Shown: piece by piece, positions 6,242-13,019 of the stretch
How the letters are laid out: every line of letters starts with the position of its first letter
How positions within the stretch are numbered: position 1 is the first letter of the stretch
Origin: Aquiluna sp.
GTDB lineage: Bacteria > Actinomycetota > Actinomycetes > Actinomycetales > Microbacteriaceae
Assembly: GCA_023260495.1 (NCBI GenBank)
Contig: JALQVB010000016.1
Location: 1 to 16,482 of the forward strand
Reading direction: 5' to 3'
Length of the DNA: 16,482 nt
Position numbers and translations under genes: made by a program
The notes under the pieces: generated by a model
The model's database searches: none
What the model was told of the DNA's origin: nothing
What the model saw: the letters and a program-made list of their open reading frames with translations, nothing else

Positions 6242-6706
6242 ATGGCTATCAAGTATCAGGTTGAATCCCAGACAGAAATTCCAGCGAGCCCAGAAGCCGT
6301 GTTTCCCTACCTTGCAGACCTGGCAAGGTTCATGGACTGGAACCCGTTCCCAAAGATGGACCCCAGCACGAGATCAACCCTGAGCGATAACACCGCAGAA
6401 ATAGGCGCCACCCTTAGCTGGGATGGAAAAAGAATTGGCCAGGGCGAGATGCGACTTACAGAGCTTGTACCAGGTGCCTCAGCCAGCTACGCCATGAGCT
6501 TTGGAAAGCCAGGAAAAGCCGAGCAGGCAACCAGCGTGCTGAGTGTGATGCCGTCGGATGATGATGGAAGCTTGGTCGCTTGGCACCTCTCCGGCGAGCG
6601 GAAATTTGTCAGCGCGCTCATGGTCAAACTGATTGGCCTAGACAAAATGATGGCCAAGAATTTTCAAGAGGGTTTTGAACAGCTGCGAGCAGTGCTTGGA
6701 AAGTAG
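6242..6706 (+). CDS. SRPBCC (polyketide cyclase-like) lipid-binding fold protein
   Basis: 154-residue soluble protein. The start TEIPASPEAVFPYLADLARFMDWNPF (split as helix-grip strand, helix and loop) is characteristic of the SRPBCC/START-like superfamily, which binds hydrophobic ligands in a deep cavity. The C-terminal helix ends in MMAKNFQEGFEQLRAVLGK, again typical. The ligand and role cannot be inferred. ATG at 6242 begins the conserved domain; the frame is open 17 codons further upstream but that part overlaps the candidate promoter. It begins a probable three-gene rightward unit with the DUF1801-like and dehydrogenase genes, with 0-bp and 6-bp gaps. Confidence 0.8.
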   Translation: MAIKYQVESQTEIPASPEAVFPYLADLARFMDWNPFPKMDPSTRSTLSDNTAEIGATLSWDGKRIGQGEMRLTELVPGASASYAMSFGKPGKAEQATSVLSVMPSDDDGSLVAWHLSGERKFVSALMVKLIGLDKMMAKNFQEGFEQLRAVLGK

Positions 6707-7099
6707 TTGACACTGGTGCCGCAATCAAGTCCCATTTTTGATGAAATCCTGGCCGCTTACCCGGACTGGCGAGCCGAAATGTTTCTAGAGATTCGGGCGA
6801 CTATAAACCAAGCAGATCCGAGGCTGGAAGAACAAGTGAAGTGGCGCATGCCATCTAAGCCTTGGGGAGCAGCCGTTTGGTTCCTAGGTGGCAATGTCGC
6901 AATCGTTGATTTCTTGAAGAATGCTGTCCGGGTGACCTTTCCAAAAGGGGCCCTTCTGGCGGATCCGACGGGACTTTTCAACGCAAGGTTAACTAGCAAG
7001 CTAACTCGGGCAATTGACGTGCCCGCAGGCAATAAAGTTGATGTGGAGGCCTTTCAGGACCTTATTCGAAAAGCCTGCGAGCTACAGCTCCGATCCTGA
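6707..7099 (+). CDS. DUF1801-like protein
   Basis: 130-residue soluble protein with the core EQVKWRMPSKPW, VWFLGG, VAIVDFLKNAVRVTFPKGALL and a C-terminal helix region VDVEAFQDLIRKACEL. It belongs to the DUF1801 fold group but is divergent from the one at 4096-4515. Function is unknown. The listed TTG directly follows the TAG of the SRPBCC gene; a GTG three codons later (6716) is an alternative, with GGAAAG at 6698-6703 serving as ribosome site for either. The tight junction indicates coupled translation with the SRPBCC gene, a pairing that suggests a shared but unknown task. Confidence 0.74.
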   Translation: MTLVPQSSPIFDEILAAYPDWRAEMFLEIRATINQADPRLEEQVKWRMPSKPWGAAVWFLGGNVAIVDFLKNAVRVTFPKGALLADPTGLFNARLTSKLTRAIDVPAGNKVDVEAFQDLIRKACELQLRS

Positions 7100-7105
7100 A
7101 AGCAA

Positions 7106-8488
7106 ATGCACATGTCTATGAAAGTTACGAATCCCACAACCGGCCTCGTTGAATCTGAGGTCCCGCTAGATTCCCCCGAGCAAGTGGAGGCCAAACTGGC
7201 ACTTGCCCAGGCTGCGCACCTCAAACTCAAGGCGATGACCTTTGCCGAGAGAGCCAAGCTAATGCATGTAGCTGCAGACCTGATGGAGGCTGAAGTCGAA
7301 CCGACTTCCATAATGCTCACGCGTGAAATGGGGAAACCAATCACCCAGGCCCGTGCCGAAGTCTTGAAGTGTGCCAAGAATCTTCGTTTCTATGCTGACA
7401 ACGCCGAAAAGATGCTCTCCGACTGGTCACTTGAGGATCCAAGCAAAGTTGGAGCTACCAGTGCCGGCACCAAATGGCAGCCACTGGGCGTTGTGTTGGC
7501 CGTCATGCCATGGAACTACCCGTTATGGCAGGTAATTCGTTTCGCAGCTCCTGCACTCATGGCAGGCAACACGGGAGTCCTCAAGCACGCTTCTAACGTT
7601 CCTGGTTCTGCCATGTACCTACACACCCTCTTCACTCGTGCTGGGTTCCCCGAAGGGTCTTTTGGCAGCCTTATGATCTCGGCCTCCCAAGTAGCCAGCA
7701 TCATCGACGACTGGCGAATCCGGGCAACCACCCTTACCGGATCAGAGCCAGCCGGTCGCGCAGTGGCTGAGAGAAGCGGCAAGATGTTGAAGCCCTCGGT
7801 CCAAGAGCTGGGAGGCAGCGATCCTTTTATCGTCACTCCCACTGCTGATCTCGAGCGCGCAGTTGAGGTGGCGGTCACAGCGCGAATCAACAACAACGGC
7901 CAGTCCTGCATTGCCGGCAAGCGGTTCTTGGTATTTGACGAGATTTACGATGCCTTCCTTGAAAAGTTCGTCGCAAGGATGGACTCATTGGTCATGGGAG
8001 ACCCCATGGACGAGGCCACGCAACTTGGGCCTCTAGCAACCGCGGGTGGACTTCGCGACATCATCGACTTGGTAGAGGATGCCAAAGCCAAGGGGGCGAG
8101 AATCCTATGCGGCGGACAGGCTCCTGAAGGGCCAGGTTTCTTCTACCCGGCTACCGTGGTTGACCAAATCACCCCCGAGATGCGATTGACGATGGAGGAG
8201 GCCTTTGGTCCAGTTGCCAGCGTCTACCGTGTCAGTACCAAAGAAGAGGCGGTTGCCATTGCCAATCAGACCACCTTTGGGCTTAGCAGTGCTGTGTGGA
8301 CCAACGACCCCGCAGAAGAGGCTTATTTCGTGGAAAAGCTCGAGGCAGGCGCGGTCTTCGTAAACGGCATGACAATCAGCTATCCAGAATTGCCCTTCGG
8401 CGGGATCAAGGACTCTGGTTTTGGGCGAGAGCTCGCTGATGCCGGAATAAAGGAATTCTGCAACCTAAAGACGGTCTGGAAAGCTTAG
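7106..8488 (+). CDS. gabD: Succinate-semialdehyde dehydrogenase (Sad/GabD type)
   Basis: 460-residue cytoplasmic aldehyde dehydrogenase, full length for the Sad/GabD1 group. It oxidises succinate semialdehyde to succinate with NAD(P), the last step of GABA breakdown. Catalytic residues are intact: N137 in MPWNYPLWQ, general base E234 in VQELGGSDP and nucleophile C268 in NNGQSCIAGKR. LKHASNVPG at 159-167, TGSEPAGRAV at 211-220 and FGGIKDSGFGREL at 431-443 favour succinate-semialdehyde dehydrogenases over other ALDH families; a related medium-chain aldehyde substrate cannot be excluded. ATGs at 7106, 7112 and 7118 are possible starts; none has a strong ribosome site. It lies 6 bp after the DUF1801-like gene and probably shares its transcript. 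No GABA aminotransferase or transporter is visible here. The stop overlaps that of the convergent lipoprotein gene by 4 bp. Confidence 0.88.
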   Translation: MHMSMKVTNPTTGLVESEVPLDSPEQVEAKLALAQAAHLKLKAMTFAERAKLMHVAADLMEAEVEPTSIMLTREMGKPITQARAEVLKCAKNLRFYADNAEKMLSDWSLEDPSKVGATSAGTKWQPLGVVLAVMPWNYPLWQVIRFAAPALMAGNTGVLKHASNVPGSAMYLHTLFTRAGFPEGSFGSLMISASQVASIIDDWRIRATTLTGSEPAGRAVAERSGKMLKPSVQELGGSDPFIVTPTADLERAVEVAVTARINNNGQSCIAGKRFLVFDEIYDAFLEKFVARMDSLVMGDPMDEATQLGPLATAGGLRDIIDLVEDAKAKGARILCGGQAPEGPGFFYPATVVDQITPEMRLTMEEAFGPVASVYRVSTKEEAVAIANQTTFGLSSAVWTNDPAEEAYFVEKLEAGAVFVNGMTISYPELPFGGIKDSGFGRELADAGIKEFCNLKTVWKA

Positions 8489-9411
8489 CCTTTCATCTTT
8501 CGGCTCCTTGTGCCGACTGCAAGAGCAACAATTGCAGCGACCAAAGATGCACCGAGTGCACCGATGATTCCATAAAGCAGCCCGTCCCCCGCAACCGGCT
8601 GCGCATCTGGGCCGTCGGTCTCATCTACAGCAACGGGAGCAGCTGCCGCGTCTCCATCCTCTGTTGGGCTAGCACCGGCTACTGGCTCCTCTGTCGTTTC
8701 TTCAGAGGCTTCGGGCTCAGTATCCTCAGGTGTCGAGGGCTCATAGGCCGCGACTAGATCCGCGTAGTCAGCCTCCTGTCCACAGCCGCTGAATTCCCGC
8801 AAGTCCTCCGGTCCGCCGAATCCACCCACCGGGTGCTCCGCGGTTGGATAGTAGACACCCGCAAGCATGTCATCTGTGGTTCCAAACTGCGGGCGCCAAA
8901 CAATCACTCCGCCGTCAGACGTTTCTGATTGGAACCTATTGCCGTAGGCAAGGATCGGATCTGCCTCGCCTGCCTCGTAGGAGATGACCACCTCCACATC
9001 CCAGGCTTGTTGCATACCCTCGAATTCCTCTTGGCCACAAAAGTCCTCGGTGAGGCTAGTGCCACGAATGAAATAGGTGTGATTGAACCGAGAAAGCGAC
9101 AGGAAGCGCACGTCGTCGTATGGCCCCTGCAGGACAATTGCATCCACGATGTCGTGGTCCGTAAAGGTGAAGACAGCTCCCTGACTGGTGTCATTCGAGA
9201 AAATCTCGCGTTCCAGGTTGTCTGGCTCATAGCCCGGCTCGAAGACTTCCAGATCTTCCAGAGTCATGTCCACACCCGCTGGGAAGGACACAATCACCTC
9301 ACCCGATGCCTTGTCGTCGGCATCAATTCGGATATCCACATCCAGCTGGTAGCAGGCTGTGAGAACCGTGGCCATCGCGATGGCGACTAGAGCCTGTAGA
9401 AACCGTTTCAT
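8485..9411 (-). CDS. LppM-like lipoprotein with C-terminal membrane anchor
   Basis: 308 residues. The N-terminus is a lipoprotein signal with lipobox L17-T-A-C20. The exterior domain (about 21-222) resembles the mycobacterial LppM domain: beta-rich, starting CYQLDVDIRIDADD, with VIVWRPQFG at 169-177. It holds two Cys (C125, C210) that could form a disulfide. A Pro/Glu/Asp/Ala-rich linker (about 223-275) leads to a membrane helix at 279-300 and a basic tail TRSRKMKG. The protein would thus be fixed to the membrane at both ends. GGGAGG 4 nt before the ATG supports this start. It is divergent from a second protein of the same build at 9589, with palindromes between them. LppM is linked to envelope functions in mycobacteria; the role here is unknown. 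Confidence 0.78.
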   Translation of the reverse strand: MKRFLQALVAIAMATVLTACYQLDVDIRIDADDKASGEVIVSFPAGVDMTLEDLEVFEPGYEPDNLEREIFSNDTSQGAVFTFTDHDIVDAIVLQGPYDDVRFLSLSRFNHTYFIRGTSLTEDFCGQEEFEGMQQAWDVEVVISYEAGEADPILAYGNRFQSETSDGGVIVWRPQFGTTDDMLAGVYYPTAEHPVGGFGGPEDLREFSGCGQEADYADLVAAYEPSTPEDTEPEASEETTEEPVAGASPTEDGDAAAAPVAVDETDGPDAQPVAGDGLLYGIIGALGASLVAAIVALAVGTRSRKMKG

Positions 9412-9453
9412 GTGACCTCCCGATTCTCCGATAGCCCCGAAGCTAACAAGGGC

Positions 9454-9507
9454 CGGAAATTTCCGCCGCCTAATTCACTAGGGATATCCCTAGCTCTAGG
9501 GATTCCT
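9454..9507. promoter_or_regulatory. Palindromic operator-like cluster between two divergent lipoprotein genes
   Basis: Two perfect palindromes lie in the 177-bp divergent spacer: CGGAAATTTCCG (12 bp, 9454-9465) and CTAGGGATATCCCTAG (16 bp, 9478-9493). A further CTAGGGAT half-site begins at 9496, 18 bp after the first copy, and reads on as an imperfect AGGGATTCCT palindrome. The arrangement suits one or two dimeric regulators controlling both genes. I cannot assign a regulator; it does not match the LexA or DtxR/IdeR consensus as I know them. Confidence 0.5.
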
Positions 9508-9588
9508 GCGAGTCGCCGTCGAGCGTAGGTTGGGAAAAACGGCACTGCTGGTTCAGCGGTGTCAACCCAGAAAGGCCTGTCAGACAAC

Positions 9589-10479
9589 ATGAAGAAGACG
9601 CAGAGATTTTCGATTCTTGCTCTCGCTGCAGCAGTTTTGCTAGCGGTCACCGGCTGCTATGAAACCAGCACCGAAGTTGACATTGCTATTGATGAAAATG
9701 ATGAGCTGGTGGTCACCATCGATCACACCCACTGGGTGGACCTCGATACCTTTAGCGATGATCCGGCCGATGCCAGTGCATTCCTGGAGGAATTCAACGC
9801 GGACGAAAAGCTCATACCGGTGCAGTCCTTGATGGCCCCTGGAAAAGTAGGTCGCACCTACGAGGCAACGATTACCGAGGATGACCTCGCCGCCGGACCG
9901 GTTTCTGTCGAGGTCGGCTATGGGGCTCTTGTCATAACCAGCGAGACTGTTTTTGGTTCGCGCAAGCTAGAGGTGGCGCTTGACGTGGACTTCGAATTTG
10001 ACATCGACCCGATGTCTGACATACAGATTTCCGGTCCACAGTTCTGGATGACCGGCTACGAATCCACCAACTCGAACGTTTGGATGCAGCCAACCGATGA
10101 CGAATTGGATCTGGGTTGGAGCAGTTACGGGGTTAGCATGGCCGACGGTGCACAGCCTTGGAGCGTCCGGGTGGTTTATGAAGAGCCAATTGAGCCAGAA
10201 CCTGAGGTTGAACCTGCCCCAAGCGAGAGCGCGTCTGAAGAGGCCGTCGCTGAAGAGCCAATTGAGCCAGAGGAGCAGGCCACAGAAGAAGCCACAGCTG
10301 AAGCCGCAGAGCCTGCGACTGATGAGGTGACGGCAGACGAAGCCGATCAAGCTCTGGGGCAAAGCGATACAGAGCCCGCAACTCCAATCAACTTTGCAAT
10401 CTGGATGGTGCTTATCCTGATCTTGGCCGCAGTGGTGGGCATGTTTGTCTTCCTGGTTCGATCGAGAGCTAAGTCCTGA
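9589..10479 (+). CDS. Lipoprotein with acidic linker and C-terminal membrane anchor
   Basis: 296 residues built like the divergent neighbour. The signal ends in lipobox V20-T-G-C23, followed by CYETSTEVDIAIDEND, which parallels the CYQLDVDIRIDADD start of the neighbour. The beta-rich exterior domain covers about 24-197. The linker (198-265) is rich in Glu, Pro and Ala with EEPIEPE twice. A membrane helix at 269-290 and the tail RSRAKS follow. The two proteins appear to be diverged paralogues of an LppM-like family; overall identity is low, so this rests on architecture and the N-terminal motif. ATG at 9589 begins the signal peptide; an upstream in-frame GTG at 9559 would add a polar stretch not expected of a signal. 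AGAAAGG lies 13 nt upstream, a long spacing. A hairpin follows the gene. Confidence 0.74.
   Translation: MKKTQRFSILALAAAVLLAVTGCYETSTEVDIAIDENDELVVTIDHTHWVDLDTFSDDPADASAFLEEFNADEKLIPVQSLMAPGKVGRTYEATITEDDLAAGPVSVEVGYGALVITSETVFGSRKLEVALDVDFEFDIDPMSDIQISGPQFWMTGYESTNSNVWMQPTDDELDLGWSSYGVSMADGAQPWSVRVVYEEPIEPEPEVEPAPSESASEEAVAEEPIEPEEQATEEATAEAAEPATDEVTADEADQALGQSDTEPATPINFAIWMVLILILAAVVGMFVFLVRSRAKS
10179..10271 (+). repeat. 21-bp exact direct repeat inside the lipoprotein linker
   Basis: An identical 21-bp segment occurs at 10179-10199 and 10251-10271, 72 bp apart and in the same reading frame, encoding EEPIEPE both times. Identity at the nucleotide level suggests a recent duplication in the low-complexity linker; it could allow length change by slippage or recombination. 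Confidence 0.7.
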
Positions 10480-10494
10480 CATTTGGATGAAAAA

Positions 10495-10528
10495 GTAGCC
10501 ACCCAGCAGCGTTTTGCTGGGTGGCTAC
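10495..10528 (-). terminator. Intrinsic terminator hairpin, mainly for the acidic secreted protein gene
   Basis: Perfect 14-bp stem GTAGCCACCCAGCA / TGCTGGGTGGCTAC with a 6-nt loop (10509-10514). Read leftward it is followed by TTTTT, so it terminates the gene ending at 10550. Rightward, after the lipoprotein gene ending at 10479, the stem is the same but no T-run follows, so it would be weaker in that direction. Confidence 0.85.
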
Positions 10529-10549
10529 TAACCAAGGAGCAGTTATTTG

Positions 10550-10885
10550 TTACTGCCCAACCGATGCACTTGGGGCGTCATCGGCAGCTTCGTTAGCCTC
10601 ATCGGCCTCATTGGCGTCGTCGGCGTCCTGGTGGCCAGGCTCATTTGGGTTTGCGTCAGGGCCAACGTCGGGTCCGTCGGAGGCAGCCTCGATCTCGGTT
10701 GCCTCGGTGGAATTTAGATCTGCAGCTTGGCCAGTGGCCGAGCTGTCAACCGTCTGCACGATTGGAGTCTCGGCTGCCGGAACAGTCTGGTCAGCCGCGT
10801 TTGCACCTGCACCAACTGCCACCAAAGCTGCCGCACCGATAATCGCTGCGGAGATAGTTGCTGATGTTGCTGTCTTTGCTTTCAT
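10550..10885 (-). CDS. Small, highly acidic secreted protein
   Basis: 111 residues. A Sec signal peptide (MKAKTATSATISAAIIGAAA and on) ends at a probable AxA cleavage site A28-N-A30. The mature part of about 80 residues has no Cys, is low in complexity and very acidic, with a repeat-like tail of Asp, Glu, Asn and Ala (about 86-104, units such as DADDANEADEANEAADDA). It is likely unfolded alone and might bind cations. The ATG at 10885 is supported by AAAGGA 8 nt upstream; the frame is open further but that part lacks signal character. The gene is divergent from the response regulator gene across a 132-bp region rich in TTCAG repeats, so it is a candidate target or modulator of that two-component system. 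I do not recognise a named family. Confidence 0.72.
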   Translation of the reverse strand: MKAKTATSATISAAIIGAAALVAVGAGANAADQTVPAAETPIVQTVDSSATGQAADLNSTEATEIEAASDGPDVGPDANPNEPGHQDADDANEADEANEAADDAPSASVGQ

Positions 10886-10903
10886 TTTCTTTTCCTTTCG
10901 GTT

Positions 10904-10918
10904 ACGACGGCTTGTCGT
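10904..10918 (-). other. Small hairpin in the predicted leader of the acidic protein gene
   Basis: On the leftward strand ACGAC-AAGCC-GTCGT forms a 5-bp stem with a 5-nt loop, 19 nt before the ATG and just ahead of the ribosome site. It may shape translation or mRNA stability, but such short stems are common by chance. Confidence 0.25.
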
Positions 10919-10941
10919 GAAACCAAGAGTTGAGCATGAGC

Positions 10942-11015
10942 CTGAAGTGAAACTGAAGCAGTCAGGCATTTGACTTTCCTTAAGGAAACCTTCAGAGTTT
11001 TCAGGCATTGTTCAG
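10942..11015. promoter_or_regulatory. TTCAG repeat array around a palindrome; likely response-regulator operator
   Basis: Between the acidic protein gene and the response regulator gene, CTGAA occurs at 10942 and 10953 (11 bp apart) and its complement TTCAG at 10991, 11000 and 11011 (9 and 11 bp apart). A perfect 14-bp palindrome TTTCCTTAAGGAAA (10975-10988) lies between the two groups. OmpR-family regulators usually bind tandem half-sites with an 11-bp period, and here the groups point outward to each divergent gene. Binding by the adjacent regulator is an inference. Confidence 0.5.
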
Positions 11016-11017
11016 CT

Positions 11018-11692
11018 ATGGAATCTAAGGAATTGCGGATCCTCCTGCTAGAAGATGAACCCACTCTGGGCCAGGAGATCGGGCATGCCTTGCGCAAGGA
11101 CGGTTACCTAGTTCAGCATTTAGTGAATGGGCTAGACGCTCAACGCGTGCTTTTTGATGACACCCCGGATCTTGCAATCTTCGACATCATGGTGCCTGGA
11201 ATAGACGGGCTGGCAGTTGGTAAGCAGGCAAAGCAGACATTTGGCATCCCGGTCATTTTTATTACAGCCAGAAATTCGCCTGCTGACCGAGTTAGGGGCC
11301 TAGACCTTGGGGCCGACGATTACATCGCCAAGCCGTTTTTGATGGCTGAGCTATTACTCCGTGTGAGAAATGTTCTCGGCCGAAACGGTGCGGAGAGCAC
11401 AAATCTTGATATCGCTGGACTGGTAATTGATCTGGGTAGTCAAAATTGCAACTTCAACGGGACCGAAATCGACCTTACGGCAACTGAATACAAGTTGCTA
11501 TTGGAACTTGTAGAAAATAGAGGTCGGGTCCTCACGAAGACACATCTGTTGTCTCAGGTTTGGGGTTACGATGCCTTTGATCCCAATTTGGTGGAGGTGC
11601 ACTTGTCGTCGCTACGCAAAAAACTGAACCAGGCTGGTGTTCCCGAAATTATCAGAACGCGCAGGGGTCTGGGATACCAGGCGGTCAAGTAG
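11018..11692 (+). CDS. OmpR-family two-component response regulator
   Basis: 224 residues. The receiver domain (about 6-120) has the acidic pair E12/D13, phospho-acceptor D56 in IFDIMVPG, T83 in FITARN and K105 in AKPF. The winged-helix DNA-binding domain (about 128-222) shows LTATEYKLLLELVENRGRV, LLSQVWG and VEVHLSSLRKKL with RTRRGLGY at 214-221. All key residues are present, so phosphorylation-dependent DNA binding is expected. ATG at 11018 begins MESKELRILLLEDEP; the frame is open 16 codons upstream across the repeat array. The histidine kinase starts 1 bp after its stop or overlaps it, so the two form an operon. The TTCAG array immediately upstream suggests autoregulation. The signal is not known. 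Confidence 0.92.
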   Translation: MESKELRILLLEDEPTLGQEIGHALRKDGYLVQHLVNGLDAQRVLFDDTPDLAIFDIMVPGIDGLAVGKQAKQTFGIPVIFITARNSPADRVRGLDLGADDYIAKPFLMAELLLRVRNVLGRNGAESTNLDIAGLVIDLGSQNCNFNGTEIDLTATEYKLLLELVENRGRVLTKTHLLSQVWGYDAFDPNLVEVHLSSLRKKLNQAGVPEIIRTRRGLGYQAVK

Positions 11693-11693
11693 T

Positions 11694-12971
11694 TTGCGAC
11701 AGTCAAACCTGTCCGAGCGAATAGCCAATAGGGCATTTGTCTCCACCCTTGGCTTTGGCTTTGTCCTGATAGCTGGTCTGTCATTCTCGATGGCTCCGGT
11801 TGCGGATGCCTTTGTGACCTCACAGCTGGAGAGCGCCGCCGAGCGCGCCACTGCTATCGACGGCACGACTGATCCGGAGCAAATAATCGAAGCCCTTACT
11901 GCCCCAGGTTTTGGGATCGCGGTAACACCTTTGGAGGAAGAAGCCGATAGCTCTGGCCAGGTGAACTTTGACGGAAACAGTGATGTGGCCACCATTGAAG
12001 TTGTCCTTCCAAAATCAGGTGTTCTGGTAACCCTTTCGCAGTCCAATGAACTATCGGGGTACCTAGGCTGGGCCGTCCTTGGAGTCGGCTCAGGAATTCT
12101 CGCGATCCTTGCCCTGGCAGTCAGGTTGGTGCAGATAAAGCTCGTTCGCCGCGAGGCAGAGCCGTTGAATTCCATAAGCGCCTTGGCTCAGGAGGTGGCG
12201 CAAGGCACCCGAGGTGATCGACTGAACTTGAATTCAAAAGCTGCAGAGGATTTGAGGCAGACTGCTACCGCTCTGAACAGCATGCTGGATGCCTTGGAGG
12301 CTTCTGAAAACAGCGCGCTTCGAAATTCCAAGCGCATTGAAGAGCTGGCTCAAGACGTTGCCCATGAACTCAAGACGCCATTGGCCAACCTCATTGCACT
12401 AGCAGATAACGGCATTCGTCAATCAGACAGTGAAGAGGAGCAAATCCGGCTAAGCAACCTGGTGCGTGAAGCCAGCCGAGCGGCTCGAATCGTTGATGAC
12501 CTCACCCTGGCGATTGGCTCACCGGCAGCAACCCAGCAACCGACCAAGGCAGAGCTCGGAGAGCTTTTAGAAGAACTGGGTGGCGAATTTCCAACAGCGG
12601 TATTTACCGGCTCTAACAGGCTAAAGATCGCCATGGACGCCGGTCAGCTACTTCAGATATTGCGCAACCTGCTGAGCAATGCCACTAGGTATGGCAGCGG
12701 TGCCATACGACTCGATGTCTCAGACCATGGTGACTCGGTCGTTATTGGTGTGGAAGACGATGGCCCCGGCGTCGCACCGGAGGACAGGGAACGGATTTTT
12801 GAGCGCTTTGTCCGGTTGGATTACGCTCGGGCCCGCATTGAGGGCGGTGCCGGGCTTGGTCTAGCGATTTCCCGACAGCTTGCTGAGCAAGCTGGAGGCA
12901 GCCTGCACTGTGTTAACCCACACCATCTTGGTGGAGCGCGGTTTGAATTGAAAGCATCCCTCAGCGAATAG
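11694..12971 (+). CDS. Membrane sensor histidine kinase
   Basis: 425 residues from the TTG at 11694. Two membrane helices at about 15-39 and 123-147 flank an exterior sensor region of about 80 residues that is Glu/Asp-rich. A HAMP-like linker follows (about 148-200). The HisKA box has H224 in DVAHELKTPLANL, and the ATPase domain shows N329 in LRNLLSNATRYG, D356 in EDDGPG and the GGAGLGLAIS loop at 384-393. All catalytic motifs are intact. The TTG has AGGCGG 9 nt upstream (11679-11684) and lies just after the regulator stop; a GTG at 11637 would overlap the regulator by 56 nt. It is the partner of the preceding regulator. A hairpin separates its end from the convergent ABC operon, whose products may be its target or its signal source; that link is inferred from position only. 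Confidence 0.88.
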   Translation: MRQSNLSERIANRAFVSTLGFGFVLIAGLSFSMAPVADAFVTSQLESAAERATAIDGTTDPEQIIEALTAPGFGIAVTPLEEEADSSGQVNFDGNSDVATIEVVLPKSGVLVTLSQSNELSGYLGWAVLGVGSGILAILALAVRLVQIKLVRREAEPLNSISALAQEVAQGTRGDRLNLNSKAAEDLRQTATALNSMLDALEASENSALRNSKRIEELAQDVAHELKTPLANLIALADNGIRQSDSEEEQIRLSNLVREASRAARIVDDLTLAIGSPAATQQPTKAELGELLEELGGEFPTAVFTGSNRLKIAMDAGQLLQILRNLLSNATRYGSGAIRLDVSDHGDSVVIGVEDDGPGVAPEDRERIFERFVRLDYARARIEGGAGLGLAISRQLAEQAGGSLHCVNPHHLGGARFELKASLSE

Positions 12972-12976
12972 CAAAG

Positions 12977-13003
12977 CGACCCGGCCTTTTCCAGACCGGG
13001 TCG
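12977..13003. terminator. Bidirectional terminator-like hairpin between convergent operons
   Basis: CGACCCGG (12977-12984) pairs with CCGGGTCG (12996-13003) around an 11-nt loop. It sits just after the histidine kinase stop and just before the stop of the convergent lipoprotein gene. Neither side has a strong T-run (TTGC rightward, CTTTGC leftward), so efficiency is uncertain. Confidence 0.6.
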
Positions 13004-13019
13004 TTGCTGGACTCGCCGT

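Noticed and set aside
8929..9390. 153-codon rightward frame opposite the LppM-like lipoprotein
   Set aside because: Antisense to a gene with a lipobox and a strong ribosome site; no independent support.
10560..10640. Short GC-rich tandem-like units in the acidic protein gene, checked as a CRISPR or intergenic repeat
   Set aside because: They are imperfect, a few codons long and explained by the Asp/Glu/Ala-rich coding sequence; no spacer structure.
10886..11008. Upstream extension of the acidic secreted protein
   Set aside because: The extension would place 41 polar residues before a clear signal peptide and ignore the strong AAAGGA site before the ATG at 10885.
11612..12175. 187-codon leftward reading frame opposite the histidine kinase start
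   Set aside because: Antisense to the regulator/kinase junction, Arg/Ser/Thr-rich with no domain; a shadow frame.
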